A stretch of 64,000 nt of DNA from the NCBI RefSeq assembly GCF_000196315.1, contig NC_014230.1:124001-188000 (forward strand). The letters run 5' to 3'. Shown piece by piece: positions 36,624 through 46,986 of this stretch. The stretch comes from Croceibacter atlanticus HTCC2559. GTDB taxonomy: Bacteria > Bacteroidota > Bacteroidia > Flavobacteriales > Flavobacteriaceae. Position 1 is the stretch's first letter, and every line of letters starts with the position of its first letter. Below the pieces are notes generated by a model. That model did not search any database. It was not told the DNA's origin and saw only the letters and a program-made list of their open reading frames with translations. The translations under genes were made by a program, and so were the position numbers.

Positions 36624-36659
36624 AAAAAAAGACCTTGAATTGTATTCAAGGTCTTTTTT
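36624..36659. terminator. Bidirectional terminator between hemL and the GH3 gene
   Basis: AAAAAAGACCTTGAAT / ATTCAAGGTCTTTTTT, a perfect long stem with a short loop and A/T flanks, placed between convergent genes. Confidence 0.92.
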
Positions 36660-36690
36660 CTGTTTAAACTTAATTTAAGAGATTGCAGAT

Positions 36691-38205
36691 TTAAATATTC
36701 ATTTTCAATAACTCATCTAAATAATCCCGAGTATTAGATAATCGCGGAATTTTATGTTGTCCTCCAAGTTTGTCGTTTTTCTTTAACCATTCATAAAACA
36801 ACTTGTCTTTAGCTTTGTGAACAGTGAGCATATTTAAGGTCATATTATTATAACGTTTAGCTTCATAATCACTATTAATAGTTTGCAAACTATCATCTAA
36901 ACATTTTTGAAATTGCTCTATACTTTCAGGTGCTTTCTTAAATTCTATAATCCACTCGTGTGCGCCTTTTTCGGTACCTTCCATAAAAATTGGTCCTGCA
37001 GTATAATCTACTATCTCACAATTTGTTTGCTGTGAAGCCTTTCTTAATGCTTCTTCGGCATTTTCAATAATAAGCTCTTCTCCAAACACATTTATGTGAT
37101 GCTTTGTACGTCCTGAAACTCGTATTCTATAAGGACTTAAACTTGTAAATCTAATTGTATCTCCAATTTTATATCGCCACAATCCTCCATTAGTGGTAAC
37201 TATAATGGCGTAATTTTTATTTAACTCTACTTCAGATAAAGGAATAACACTTTCCTCTTCGCTACCGTAGCTATCCATTGGTATAAATTCATAAAAAATA
37301 CCATAGTCAAGCATCAACAATAAATCACGACTATCATTTTTATCTTGAATTGCAAAAAAGCCTTCAGAAGCATTATATATTTCATAATACTTCACTTTTT
37401 CAGAAGACATAATTGCCTTGTATTGATCGCGATAAGGTTCAAAACTTACACCGCCATGAAAATAAACCTCTAAATTTGGCCAAACGTCATGTATACAAGA
37501 CTTGCCAGTTGTTTCGAGTACATTATTTAGCAATACTAACATCCAACTTGGCACTCCAGCTAGACTAGTTACATTTTGCGTAATGGTTTCATCTACAATG
37601 GCCTGCATCTTAGTTTCCCAATCGCTCATTAAGGAAATTTCATTGCTCGGCGTACTACTATACGTGGCCCAAAAAGGCATATTATCTATTAAAATAGCCG
37701 ATAAATCACCATAAACAGTTCCATTCTCTTTATATAAATCTTTGCTTCCGCCTAGGCGTAAACTTTTTCCTGTAAACAAATTGGCTTCAGGATTATTATT
37801 AAGATACATGCACAACAAGTCTTTACTACCTGCATAGTGGCAATCTTCGAGAGAGTCTTCACTTACAGGAATAAATTTACTTTTGGCATTTGTAGTACCG
37901 CTGGATTTGGCAAACCACTTTATAGGTGTTGGCCAGAAAATGTTGTTTTCACCGCTTCGGCTTCGCTCTATGCGCTCAGTATATTGTTCGTAAGATTGAA
38001 TAGGAACACGCTCCGAAAAGGTTTTATAATTTGTAATCGTATCAAAACCATAGGTTTTACCCATTTCTGTATCTTTTGCTTTATACAGTAATTGGTGTAA
38101 AAGTTCATGTTGCACCTCATTAGGATATTTTATAAATAATTCCATTTGGTGAATCCTCTTTTTTAAAAACCAGGAAGCAACAGAATTGACTATGGGAAAT
38201 GGCAT
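36691..38205 (-). CDS. GH3-family acyl-adenylate enzyme
   Basis: 504 residues. The plant auxin-conjugating GH3 family is recognised by FAKSSGTTNAKSKFIPVSED (ATP-binding P-loop type, about 100), YNASEGFFAIQD (about 275), LWRYKIGDTIRFTS (about 355) and a C-terminal domain. The adenylation motifs are intact, so it probably activates a carboxylic acid; the bacterial substrate is unknown. Alone between a terminator and a divergent DUF2797 gene. Confidence 0.88.
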   Translation of the reverse strand: MPFPIVNSVASWFLKKRIHQMELFIKYPNEVQHELLHQLLYKAKDTEMGKTYGFDTITNYKTFSERVPIQSYEQYTERIERSRSGENNIFWPTPIKWFAKSSGTTNAKSKFIPVSEDSLEDCHYAGSKDLLCMYLNNNPEANLFTGKSLRLGGSKDLYKENGTVYGDLSAILIDNMPFWATYSSTPSNEISLMSDWETKMQAIVDETITQNVTSLAGVPSWMLVLLNNVLETTGKSCIHDVWPNLEVYFHGGVSFEPYRDQYKAIMSSEKVKYYEIYNASEGFFAIQDKNDSRDLLLMLDYGIFYEFIPMDSYGSEEESVIPLSEVELNKNYAIIVTTNGGLWRYKIGDTIRFTSLSPYRIRVSGRTKHHINVFGEELIIENAEEALRKASQQTNCEIVDYTAGPIFMEGTEKGAHEWIIEFKKAPESIEQFQKCLDDSLQTINSDYEAKRYNNMTLNMLTVHKAKDKLFYEWLKKNDKLGGQHKIPRLSNTRDYLDELLKMNI

Positions 38206-38248
38206 ACGTTGACTATCTTTATGCCACTAAAATTAATAAAAATAAGTT

Positions 38249-39043
38249 ATGCAATACCAAGGCGTCTTAACAAAGATGCAAACAGAATTAGCAAGTCCGG
38301 TACAATACTATCTTGTTTTTGAATCTTCCTTCATACATATGAACCAACTTATAGATAAAACATTATCTATAGAGTTTGTTCGTTACCAATGTTTAGCTTG
38401 TGGAAAAGACAAAAAGATTTACCGCCAAGGCTACTGTTACGATGATTTTTTTAACCAACCTCAAGCTGGAGATTGGATAATGAAACCAGAATTGAGTACT
38501 GCACATCTAGATATTGAAGATAGAGACCTAGAGTATGAAAAGAAGGTACAACTAAAACCGCATATTGTTTATTTAGCAAATTCTAGCAATGTAAAGGTTG
38601 GCGTAACTCGAAAAACACAAGTCCCTACACGTTGGATAGACCAAGGCGCTCACGAAGCTATTGAAATTGTAGAAGTACCAAACAGATATCTTGCAGGTAT
38701 TACAGAAGTTGCCTTAAAAGAACATGTGGCAGATAAAACCAATTGGCGCTCAATGTTAAAAAATGATATTAAAGATGAAAATTTAGTAACGGTAAGAGAC
38801 CACCTTAAACAATATATTCCAGATGAGGCTCTGCCCTATTTTATTGAAAGTAACAGTGAAACCAATATCGATTTTCCTGTAGTGCAATATCCTGAAAAAG
38901 TAAAGAGCTTAAATTTAGATAAGACCCCAATTTTTAAAGGCACGTTAAAGGGCATAAAAGGACAATATCTTATTTTTGAAGACAACACCGTTTTTAATGT
39001 TAGAAATTGGGAAGGTTATGTTGTTGATTTAAATATTAGTTAA
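38249..39043 (+). CDS. DUF2797 domain protein
   Basis: 264 residues. A Cys-rich segment (FVRYQCLACGKDKKIYRQGY then CYDDFF) suggests a zinc site. The central block IVYLANSSNVKVGVTRKTQV then PTRWIDQGA recalls the GIY-YIG-like fold described for this family. Cytoplasmic, no signal. Possible nucleic-acid binding, not proven. 15 bp before the endonuclease gene, so the two may be cotranscribed. Confidence 0.83.
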   Translation: MQYQGVLTKMQTELASPVQYYLVFESSFIHMNQLIDKTLSIEFVRYQCLACGKDKKIYRQGYCYDDFFNQPQAGDWIMKPELSTAHLDIEDRDLEYEKKVQLKPHIVYLANSSNVKVGVTRKTQVPTRWIDQGAHEAIEIVEVPNRYLAGITEVALKEHVADKTNWRSMLKNDIKDENLVTVRDHLKQYIPDEALPYFIESNSETNIDFPVVQYPEKVKSLNLDKTPIFKGTLKGIKGQYLIFEDNTVFNVRNWEGYVVDLNIS

Positions 39044-39058
39044 TAAGAAAAACTTAAT

Positions 39059-39868
39059 ATGAATCGAAAGTACATATACCCCATTTTAACCATATTAGCA
39101 GTTTCTATAATTTACATTGTAAATAGTTATTTAGATGAAAAAGAGCGAGAGCCTTTAATTAAAGAAGCTAAAGAGCTTAAAGAAACTACAAACAGTAACT
39201 TTTTACCAACCTCAACAACAGGTGCTATTGTACATCATAAGTATTACTCCTTATCTTATTCTGAAGACAATGAGCAAGCCGAATGGGTTGCCTATGAGTT
39301 GAAAAAAAATCATATCTCTAGAAATGATTTTAAAAGACCTTATTTTGAAGTAGACAACGGCGTTCCAACAGTGTCGGCCGATTGGAGAAACTACAAGAAT
39401 TCTGGTTATGATAGAGGTCATTTTTGCCCAGCAGGAGATCGTAAGTTTTCTAAAGAAGCGTTTACTGAAACTTTTTTAACCAGTAATATTTCACCACAAG
39501 ATCACGATTTTAATGCTGGTATTTGGAATAGGCTAGAACAAAAGGTGCGGTATTGGGCTACAAAATATGATGGTGTTTATGTAGTTACTGGTGGCATATT
39601 AAATGACACAGAAATAACCATAGGAGACGAACATGTTACCGTTCCTAAATACTTTTATAAATTAGTTTTAGACTACAATAATGGTAAGCCAAAACTTGTA
39701 GCATTTTTATTTCCTCATAGAGAATCCAATAAACCTCTCTATGATTTTGTTACGACTACAGACAAAATTGAAGAATTAACTGGCATTGATTTCTTCCCTC
39801 ATTTAGAAGATGACCTTGAAGATAAATTAGAGGCTTCTAACAATTATAAAGGTTGGAGTTTTAGATAA
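39059..39868 (+). CDS. DNA/RNA non-specific endonuclease (DRGH type), membrane-anchored
   Basis: 269 residues. A single N-terminal hydrophobic helix (5-23) can serve as signal anchor, so the enzyme should face the periplasm. The catalytic motif DRGHFCPAGDR (Asp118-His121) and the Mg-ligand region NISPQDHDFNAGIWNRLE are intact. It hydrolyses DNA and RNA, likely for nutrient recovery or defence against incoming DNA. Not part of a recognisable toxin system: no immunity-like partner is seen. Confidence 0.9.
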   Translation: MNRKYIYPILTILAVSIIYIVNSYLDEKEREPLIKEAKELKETTNSNFLPTSTTGAIVHHKYYSLSYSEDNEQAEWVAYELKKNHISRNDFKRPYFEVDNGVPTVSADWRNYKNSGYDRGHFCPAGDRKFSKEAFTETFLTSNISPQDHDFNAGIWNRLEQKVRYWATKYDGVYVVTGGILNDTEITIGDEHVTVPKYFYKLVLDYNNGKPKLVAFLFPHRESNKPLYDFVTTTDKIEELTGIDFFPHLEDDLEDKLEASNNYKGWSFR

Positions 39869-39910
39869 AGAAAATCCGTGTCAAGCACAAAATAACAAGA
39901 GCGTTGAAAA

Positions 39911-40007
39911 TCCTGCGTTAGGGATTGAACGGTTTGTTTGAACTCTTTTTGCTTTTCGCAAAAAAGTGAGTAGTGAAAGCCTGACCGAATATAATGAGGG
40001 AACGCCC
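39911..40007. repeat. Nested-hairpin intergenic element
   Basis: Three nested helices: GCGTT (39915-39919) with AACGC (40001-40005); CGGT (39930-39933) with ACCG (39984-39987); and ACTC+TTTTTGC (39942-39952) with GCAAAAA+GAGT (39958-39971, 3-nt bulge). It lies between convergent genes and is GC-richer than the nearby spacers. No T-run follows. It resembles, from memory, a dispersed structured repeat in Flavobacteriaceae genomes; only one copy is in this window, so repeat status is not shown here. Confidence 0.45.
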
Positions 40008-40011
40008 AAAT

Positions 40012-40047
40012 AAAAAAACCTGCCAACATTAAAGTTGACAGGTTTTA
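40012..40047 (-). terminator. Terminator of the groESL transcript
   Basis: AAACCTG-C-CAAC / GTTG-A-CAGGTTT stem with a 6-nt loop and seven T residues on the minus strand, 42 bp after the groEL stop. Confidence 0.85.
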
Positions 40048-40088
40048 AATTTATAGTGAAGACATTCCTGCATTAGCGGGTATTTGTC

Positions 40089-41735
<1,647 letters not shown>

Positions 41736-41837
41736 TTATGCATAAGCCTTAGTTGGTAAACTAATGCTTTATACTGTTTTTACTTTAATTAAATTGAAAA
41801 TGTGTAACATCCTAAAATGGACTACACTATTTTATAT

Positions 41838-42113
41838 TTAGATTACTGCAAGAATATCATCTTCACGCATCATTAGGTAATCATTACCTTCTAATTTAAG
41901 CTCTGTTCCAGAGTACTTACCGTAAAGAACAATATCTCCGACCTTAACGGTCATGTCGTGGTCTTTTTTACCGCCACCTACAGCGACAACTTTACCTTTT
42001 TGTGGTTTTTCCTTTGCTGTTTCTGGGATATATATTCCAGAAGCAGTTTGAGTTTCAGCGGCTTGAGGCTCTACTAAAACACGATCTGATAATGGTTTAA
42101 TGTTAAGTGCCAT
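41838..42113 (-). CDS. groES: 10 kDa co-chaperonin GroES
   Basis: 91 residues. Starts [16 protein letters not shown] and ends with the DDILAVI strand; the mobile loop ([17 protein letters not shown]) is present. Heptameric lid for GroEL. Its own promoter should lie in the 94 bp between it and the secG terminator. Confidence 0.97.
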   Translation of the reverse strand: MALNIKPLSDRVLVEPQAAETQTASGIYIPETAKEKPQKGKVVAVGGGKKDHDMTVKVGDIVLYGKYSGTELKLEGNDYLMMREDDILAVI

Positions 42114-42207
42114 TGTCTTTATTTTTAGTTATTAGTTAAATTAATTTTTTGACTTAATACTATTCCAAAAGTATGCCACCACTACGCTTATGACATATAA
42201 CAAACAA

Positions 42208-42238
42208 AAAATGCCAGCTTGTCATAAGCTGGCATTTT
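42208..42238 (-). terminator. Terminator after secG
   Basis: ATGCCAGCTT / AAGCTGGCAT perfect 10-bp stem with a 5-nt loop, then a T-run on the minus strand; it separates the secG operon from groESL. Confidence 0.92.
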
Positions 42239-42261
42239 GTATTGTAAATATGTCTTTAAAA

Positions 42262-42621
42262 CTACTGTACGCTATCTGTAGCTTGTGTTGTAGTTTCAGC
42301 ATCGTTTGTTGCAGGTGTAGATTGCGGAAGTGTTGTTGCAGGTACTGCATCTTCATCTAAAATACGAGACTCTGTACTTACAGCGCCACCAAATAAATTA
42401 ATGTTAGACAAAAGGATTAATGCTAACATTACAGTTGCAAGTGTCCACGTACTTTTATCTAAAAAGTCGGTTGTTTTTTTAACACCACCTAATTGTTGTG
42501 TACCACCACCACCGAAAGATGAAGATAAACCGCCACCTTTTGGGTTTTGTACCATTATTACGACGATTAGCAAAAATGCTACGATAACTATTAGGACTAA
42601 GAATATTGTAAACGTGCTCAT
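42262..42621 (-). CDS. secG: Preprotein translocase subunit SecG
   Basis: 119 residues: two TM helices (about 4-24 and 53-74), the conserved MVQNPKGGGLSSSFGGGG loop and a Ser/Thr/Ala-rich acidic tail of about 40 residues longer than in E. coli. Part of the SecYEG channel. Directly follows the TPR protein gene (2 bp gap) as the last gene of the miaB-sigma54-lptE-TPR-secG row. Confidence 0.94.
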   Translation of the reverse strand: MSTFTIFLVLIVIVAFLLIVVIMVQNPKGGGLSSSFGGGGTQQLGGVKKTTDFLDKSTWTLATVMLALILLSNINLFGGAVSTESRILDEDAVPATTLPQSTPATNDAETTTQATDSVQ

Positions 42622-42623
42622 TA

Positions 42624-43562
42624 TTATTGTTTTTCTATCAGGGTTTCTATTTCCCGAATTTGGTCTGCAAAGAAACTACTTTTTTCGGGATTTTTCAAAA
42701 TTAATATTTTATATGCTTGAATTGCTTTCTTATAATTTTTCTGCTCTAAGTAAACTCTTGCCAAAGTAGCCGTCATTAGGCTTTCTTGAGGCACTTCGTT
42801 GTCTTTTAAAAAGTTAGCATTAAGTGGTGTTTTCTTAGGAACTATCTTAGGATTTGAAGCAATAAAATTATCTATTAATTCAAATTTCTTCGCTTTTTCG
42901 TCACTTTCTGCCCTATTTCCTATTTTAGAGTCTGAAACTGGGTTTTCTAATGTTTCAGAAGATCTGTCTATAGGCTTTACAGCTGTTAGTTGTAACCACT
43001 CAGAAAAGCTATGAGACTCAGACTTATCAAATTCTAATGGTTTTCCAATTTGAAGCTTATCCTTTATCTCTTCTTCTGAAGCTTGATTTACTTTTACCGC
43101 TTCATCTGCACTTAAATCCTCTTCTTTAGGTGCTTTTTTTAAAGGTTTTGCTGGCAATTCAAACAAATCTTCGTCAAATACTTGATGCGCCTCTTTAAGT
43201 TTCATCTTTATTGCATCATCAATAGCTACACTTTTTTGAGTGATAACTTCTTCGGGCTCAAAGACTGTAATATTTCTTAAATAGTCATCTCGAGATTGAA
43301 GGGTGTTTGCAATTTCATTTTGTGAAAATTCTTCTGAAGTAATGTATTCAAACAAAACACTTCTATCTACTGTATGTGCTGCAGTAGTCTTTAGCTCTTT
43401 ATTATAGGAAAAGCTTTCTGAATCTTTTAAGCCTTTTAACTGCATAGCCCTTGCAGATTGCATATACGGAAACTCTTCCACGATTGCCTCTAGGGCTCTA
43501 GTTTGAGATGCAGTTAGTTTTGAGGGCTGCTGTAAAAGTGCTATAAATTCTGTTGTATTCAA
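42624..43562 (-). CDS. TPR-like hypothetical protein of the lptE-secG operon
   Basis: 312 residues. The C-terminal part (about 245-310) has one or two TPR-like helical pairs (SLMTATLARVYLEQKNYKKA then YKILILKNPEKSSFFADQI). The N-terminal 90 residues are helical, the centre acidic and probably disordered. No signal peptide, so cytoplasmic. The gene is fixed between lptE and secG with 1-2 bp gaps, which suggests a role linked to envelope biogenesis; function unknown. Confidence 0.75.
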   Translation of the reverse strand: MNTTEFIALLQQPSKLTASQTRALEAIVEEFPYMQSARAMQLKGLKDSESFSYNKELKTTAAHTVDRSVLFEYITSEEFSQNEIANTLQSRDDYLRNITVFEPEEVITQKSVAIDDAIKMKLKEAHQVFDEDLFELPAKPLKKAPKEEDLSADEAVKVNQASEEEIKDKLQIGKPLEFDKSESHSFSEWLQLTAVKPIDRSSETLENPVSDSKIGNRAESDEKAKKFELIDNFIASNPKIVPKKTPLNANFLKDNEVPQESLMTATLARVYLEQKNYKKAIQAYKILILKNPEKSSFFADQIREIETLIEKQ

Positions 43563-43563
43563 A

Positions 43564-44064
43564 TTACCAGTTTGCTAATGTTGCATTAAAAATGTCTTGT
43601 GTAAGACGTTCATAGATTTCATCTAAAGCTGTAGCTAAAGTGCTTCCTATTAATTGTTGCCCACCAGGATAATCGTAGTAAAACGAAAAGCGTCTTTCCA
43701 GATCATTTTCTGGTTCGAGAGTATTTATAAACCTAATGTTTACAGATATTGTTAACCTGTTTTGTGCAGCTGTATTTTCTGCAACTGCTGTTATTGGCGC
43801 AATATAATACTCTGTAATTTCACCTTCATAAATTAAATCTGCACCTTCTGTAGACAAGCCTAAATTTGTTTGATTTTGAATAAGGTCTTGTAGCTCTAAT
43901 CTAAACGTACGTTCTATTCCTGGCTCAACTATAGATGCGTTGTTGTTTATATAGTTAACCTGAAACGTCTTAGCCTCACCAACATCTGCTCCTGAGAAGG
44001 AATAAATTCCGCAAGATGTTATACTAAAAGCAAGGCATATAATAACAATAAGTTTTAATTTCAT
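43564..44064 (-). CDS. lptE: LPS assembly lipoprotein LptE-like
   Basis: 166 residues from ATG at 44064; a start at 44082 adds six non-hydrophobic residues. Signal with FSITSCGIYSFSG (lipidated Cys), the sequence typical of Bacteroidota LptE. It would plug the LptD barrel in the outer membrane. lptD is not nearby. Located 30 bp after the sigma54 activator gene. Confidence 0.87.
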   Translation of the reverse strand: MKLKLIVIICLAFSITSCGIYSFSGADVGEAKTFQVNYINNNASIVEPGIERTFRLELQDLIQNQTNLGLSTEGADLIYEGEITEYYIAPITAVAENTAAQNRLTISVNIRFINTLEPENDLERRFSFYYDYPGGQQLIGSTLATALDEIYERLTQDIFNATLANW

Positions 44065-44094
44065 AACTGTGTGATTTACCATCTTTTAATGGTT

Positions 44095-45357
44095 TTAGTT
44101 TAGGTCGTATTGCTTAATTTTTCTATATAAAGTGCGCTCGCTTATTCCTAGTTCTTGTGCAGCGGCTTTTCGTTTTCCGCCGTGACGTTCTAAAGATTTT
44201 TTTATAAGTTCAAGTTCCTTGTCTTGTAAGGATAATGTTTCCTCTTCTTCTATTTCTTCAGCAAAATGATATTTGTCTTCTTTGCGTTCTGCTGGATGAT
44301 TGTTTTCTGGGATTTGAAGGACCTCAAACTTGTCTTCTAATTCTTCCTCAAATTCTGCCACCTCATCATCTTCACCATAAATTTTTTGAATCAAGCTTTC
44401 ATTATCTTCTTTAACCTGACTTGAATCTCCATTTTTCATTAACTCCATAGTGAGTTTTTTCAAGTCATTTAAATCACTTTTCATATCGAAAAGAACCTTG
44501 TATAAAATTTCGCGTTCATTACTAAAGTCGCTATCCTTTTTTGTTTTAGAAACCACAGCAGGTAAGTTTTTGCCCATATCTGGCAAATATTCTCTTAGTG
44601 AGCGAGCATCTACCTCTCTAGATTGCTCTAATACAGAAAGTTGTTCTGCAACATTTCTTAACTGTCTTATATTACCAGACCATCTGTAGTTTTGCAGTAA
44701 TGCAGTTGCCTCATCTGTTAAACGCACGGTTGGCATTTTATATTTTAAGGCAAAGTCTGAAGCAAATTTTCTAAATAGCAAATGAATATCTTCTTCACGC
44801 TCTCTTAAAGGTGGCAACTCAATCTCGATTGTGCTTAACCTGTAATATAAATCTTCTCTAAATTTTTCTTTATTTATAGCTTCAAACATATTAACGTTTG
44901 TAGCTGCTACAATACGAACATTTGTTTTTTGAACTTTTGAAGATCCTACTTTTATAAACTCTCCATTTTCTAAAACACGTAATAAACGTACTTGAGTTGG
45001 TAGTGGTAACTCACCTACCTCATCTAAGAATATTGTACCACCATCTGCAACTTCAAAATAACCATTTCTAGTTTGTGTAGCTCCAGTAAAAGCACCTTTT
45101 TCATGACCAAAAAGTTCACTATCTATAGTTCCTTCTGGAATTGCACCACAGTTTACAGCTATATACTTGGCGTGTTTTCTATGCGAAAGGGAATGTATTA
45201 TACGCGGTATACTTTCTTTACCTACACCACTTTCTCCTATAACCAATACAGAAATATCTGTAGGAGATACTTTTATTGCTTTCTCAATAGCTCGGTTAAG
45301 CTTGGTATCATTACCTATTATACCGAAACGTTGTTTTGTAACTTGAACTGACTCCAT
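44095..45357 (-). CDS. Sigma-54 dependent transcriptional activator without N-terminal sensor
   Basis: 420 residues. The AAA+ domain begins at about residue 12: Walker A GESGVGKE (41-48), the sigma54-contact loop GAFTGA (88-93) and Walker B GGTIFLDEVGE (106-116) are intact. An acidic linker (about 280-375) precedes a Fis-type HTH (about 380-420; AAAQELGISERTLYRKI). No receiver, GAF or PAS domain precedes the AAA+ part, so control must come through expression or partner proteins. 42 bp after miaB. Confidence 0.93.
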   Translation of the reverse strand: MESVQVTKQRFGIIGNDTKLNRAIEKAIKVSPTDISVLVIGESGVGKESIPRIIHSLSHRKHAKYIAVNCGAIPEGTIDSELFGHEKGAFTGATQTRNGYFEVADGGTIFLDEVGELPLPTQVRLLRVLENGEFIKVGSSKVQKTNVRIVAATNVNMFEAINKEKFREDLYYRLSTIEIELPPLREREEDIHLLFRKFASDFALKYKMPTVRLTDEATALLQNYRWSGNIRQLRNVAEQLSVLEQSREVDARSLREYLPDMGKNLPAVVSKTKKDSDFSNEREILYKVLFDMKSDLNDLKKLTMELMKNGDSSQVKEDNESLIQKIYGEDDEVAEFEEELEDKFEVLQIPENNHPAERKEDKYHFAEEIEEEETLSLQDKELELIKKSLERHGGKRKAAAQELGISERTLYRKIKQYDLN

Positions 45358-45399
45358 AATGCTGGTACCTGAAACTACAGGTTTAATTTAAAATTCTAC

Positions 45400-46848
45400 T
45401 TAATTAGTACCACTATAGCCTATAGCATTACCAATTAACGTGGCACTTGTACAATCGTGAATTTTTACGTTTACTAAATCCCCTACTTTATAATGCTCTT
45501 TTGGAAATACTGCCACTGCATTTTGTGAAGTACGACCACTCCATTCTTTATCAGATTTTTTTGATTCTCTTTCAACAAGAACCTCTACAGTTTTACCAAT
45601 ATTCTTTTCAGTTTGAAGTTGACTTAGTTGTCTCTGCAATGCTACAACCTCAGAAAGCCTTCTTTTCTTCACCTCTTCTGGCACGTCATCTTCCATTTTA
45701 CGACCAGCCATTGTACCAGGTCGTTCTGAATATTTGTACATATACCCGAAGTTATATTGTACTTTTTCCATTAACGATAATGTGTCTTTATGATCTTGCT
45801 CGGTTTCTGTAGGAAATCCTATAATCATATCTTGAGAGATACTACAATCTGGCATATAAGCCCTAATAGTATCAATTAAACTAAAATACTCTTCTCGCGT
45901 ATGCAACCTATTCATTTCTTTAAGAATGCGATCGCTTCCGCTTTGCACAGGTAAGTGTATGTGTTTACAAATGTTGCTGTAGGCTGCCATTGTTTTAATC
46001 ACATCTTCTGTCATATCCTGCGGATTAGATGTGGAAAAACGAATTCTCATATTAGGAAATGTTTCTGCAACCATTTTTAATAATTGCGGAAATCCTGTAG
46101 CGGTAGCCTGTTGCATAGGAGTTGCCTTGCTAAAGTCTTTTTTCATACCACCACCATACCAAAGGTAGCTATCTACATTTTGACCTAATAAGGTAATTTC
46201 TTTATAACCGTTTTCTGATAAGTTTCTAACTTCATCTAATATACTCTGTGGATCTCGACTGCGTTCTCTTCCTCTAGTAAAAGGCACAACACAAAACGTG
46301 CACATATTATCACAACCTCTTGTTATGGATACAAACGCAGATACACCGTTGGTTTGCAATCTCACTGGAGAGACATCTCCATACGTTTCGTCTTTAGATA
46401 AAATTACATTTACAGCATCTCTACCTTCCTCTACCTCTTTTATAAGGTTTGGTAAATCTTTATAAGCGTCTGGTCCTACAACTAGATCAACAATTTTTTC
46501 TTCTTCTAAAAACTTACTTTTTAAACGCTCTGCCATACATCCCAAAACACCAACTTTCATATTTGGGTTATGATCGCGTTTTACAGCATTATATTTCTCT
46601 AACCGCTTTCTTACAGTCTGTTCTGCTTTATCTCTAATTGAACAGGTATTTACCAAAACCAAATCTGCATCTTCTAAATTTGGAGTAGTATTAAAACCTT
46701 CTTTAGCCATTATAGAAGCTACAATTTCACTGTCGCTAAAATTCATAGCACAGCCATAACTTTCAATAAAAAGCTTACGCTTATTAGTAGCGTCCTGCTC
46801 TAAGACAAGGCTATTACCTTGTAATTTTTCATCTAAAATCTTTTCCAT
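45400..46848 (-). CDS. miaB: tRNA-2-methylthio-N6-dimethylallyladenosine synthase MiaB
   Basis: 482 residues. N-terminal Cys residues for one Fe-S cluster (ESYGCAMNFSD, VNTCSIRDKA, LGCMAERL), the radical SAM motif in RGCDNMCTFCVVPFTRGRE, and a C-terminal TRAM domain. It adds the methylthio group to A37 of tRNAs. First gene of the five-gene minus-strand row; the region to 46966 holds divergent promoters. Confidence 0.97.
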   Translation of the reverse strand: MEKILDEKLQGNSLVLEQDATNKRKLFIESYGCAMNFSDSEIVASIMAKEGFNTTPNLEDADLVLVNTCSIRDKAEQTVRKRLEKYNAVKRDHNPNMKVGVLGCMAERLKSKFLEEEKIVDLVVGPDAYKDLPNLIKEVEEGRDAVNVILSKDETYGDVSPVRLQTNGVSAFVSITRGCDNMCTFCVVPFTRGRERSRDPQSILDEVRNLSENGYKEITLLGQNVDSYLWYGGGMKKDFSKATPMQQATATGFPQLLKMVAETFPNMRIRFSTSNPQDMTEDVIKTMAAYSNICKHIHLPVQSGSDRILKEMNRLHTREEYFSLIDTIRAYMPDCSISQDMIIGFPTETEQDHKDTLSLMEKVQYNFGYMYKYSERPGTMAGRKMEDDVPEEVKKRRLSEVVALQRQLSQLQTEKNIGKTVEVLVERESKKSDKEWSGRTSQNAVAVFPKEHYKVGDLVNVKIHDCTSATLIGNAIGYSGTN

Positions 46849-46986
46849 AACATCTTGCCTTCCGAAGAAATTGAATGCAAAGATAGGGCTTCATTGTCGA
46901 GTGACAAAGTGTCAGCTATTATTTATAGTTTTCTACGCAACGTTTTATGAAATTTTGCATCTTTAATGTATACTAAACAACTCACT

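Noticed and set aside
39059-39868. DRGH endonuclease as a toxin of a toxin-immunity pair
   Set aside because: The single N-terminal anchor and lack of a delivery domain or small downstream immunity gene fit an ordinary periplasmic nuclease.
45358-45399. ACCTG/CAGGT hairpin between miaB and the sigma54 activator
   Set aside because: Only a 5-bp stem with no T-run; too weak to call a terminator.
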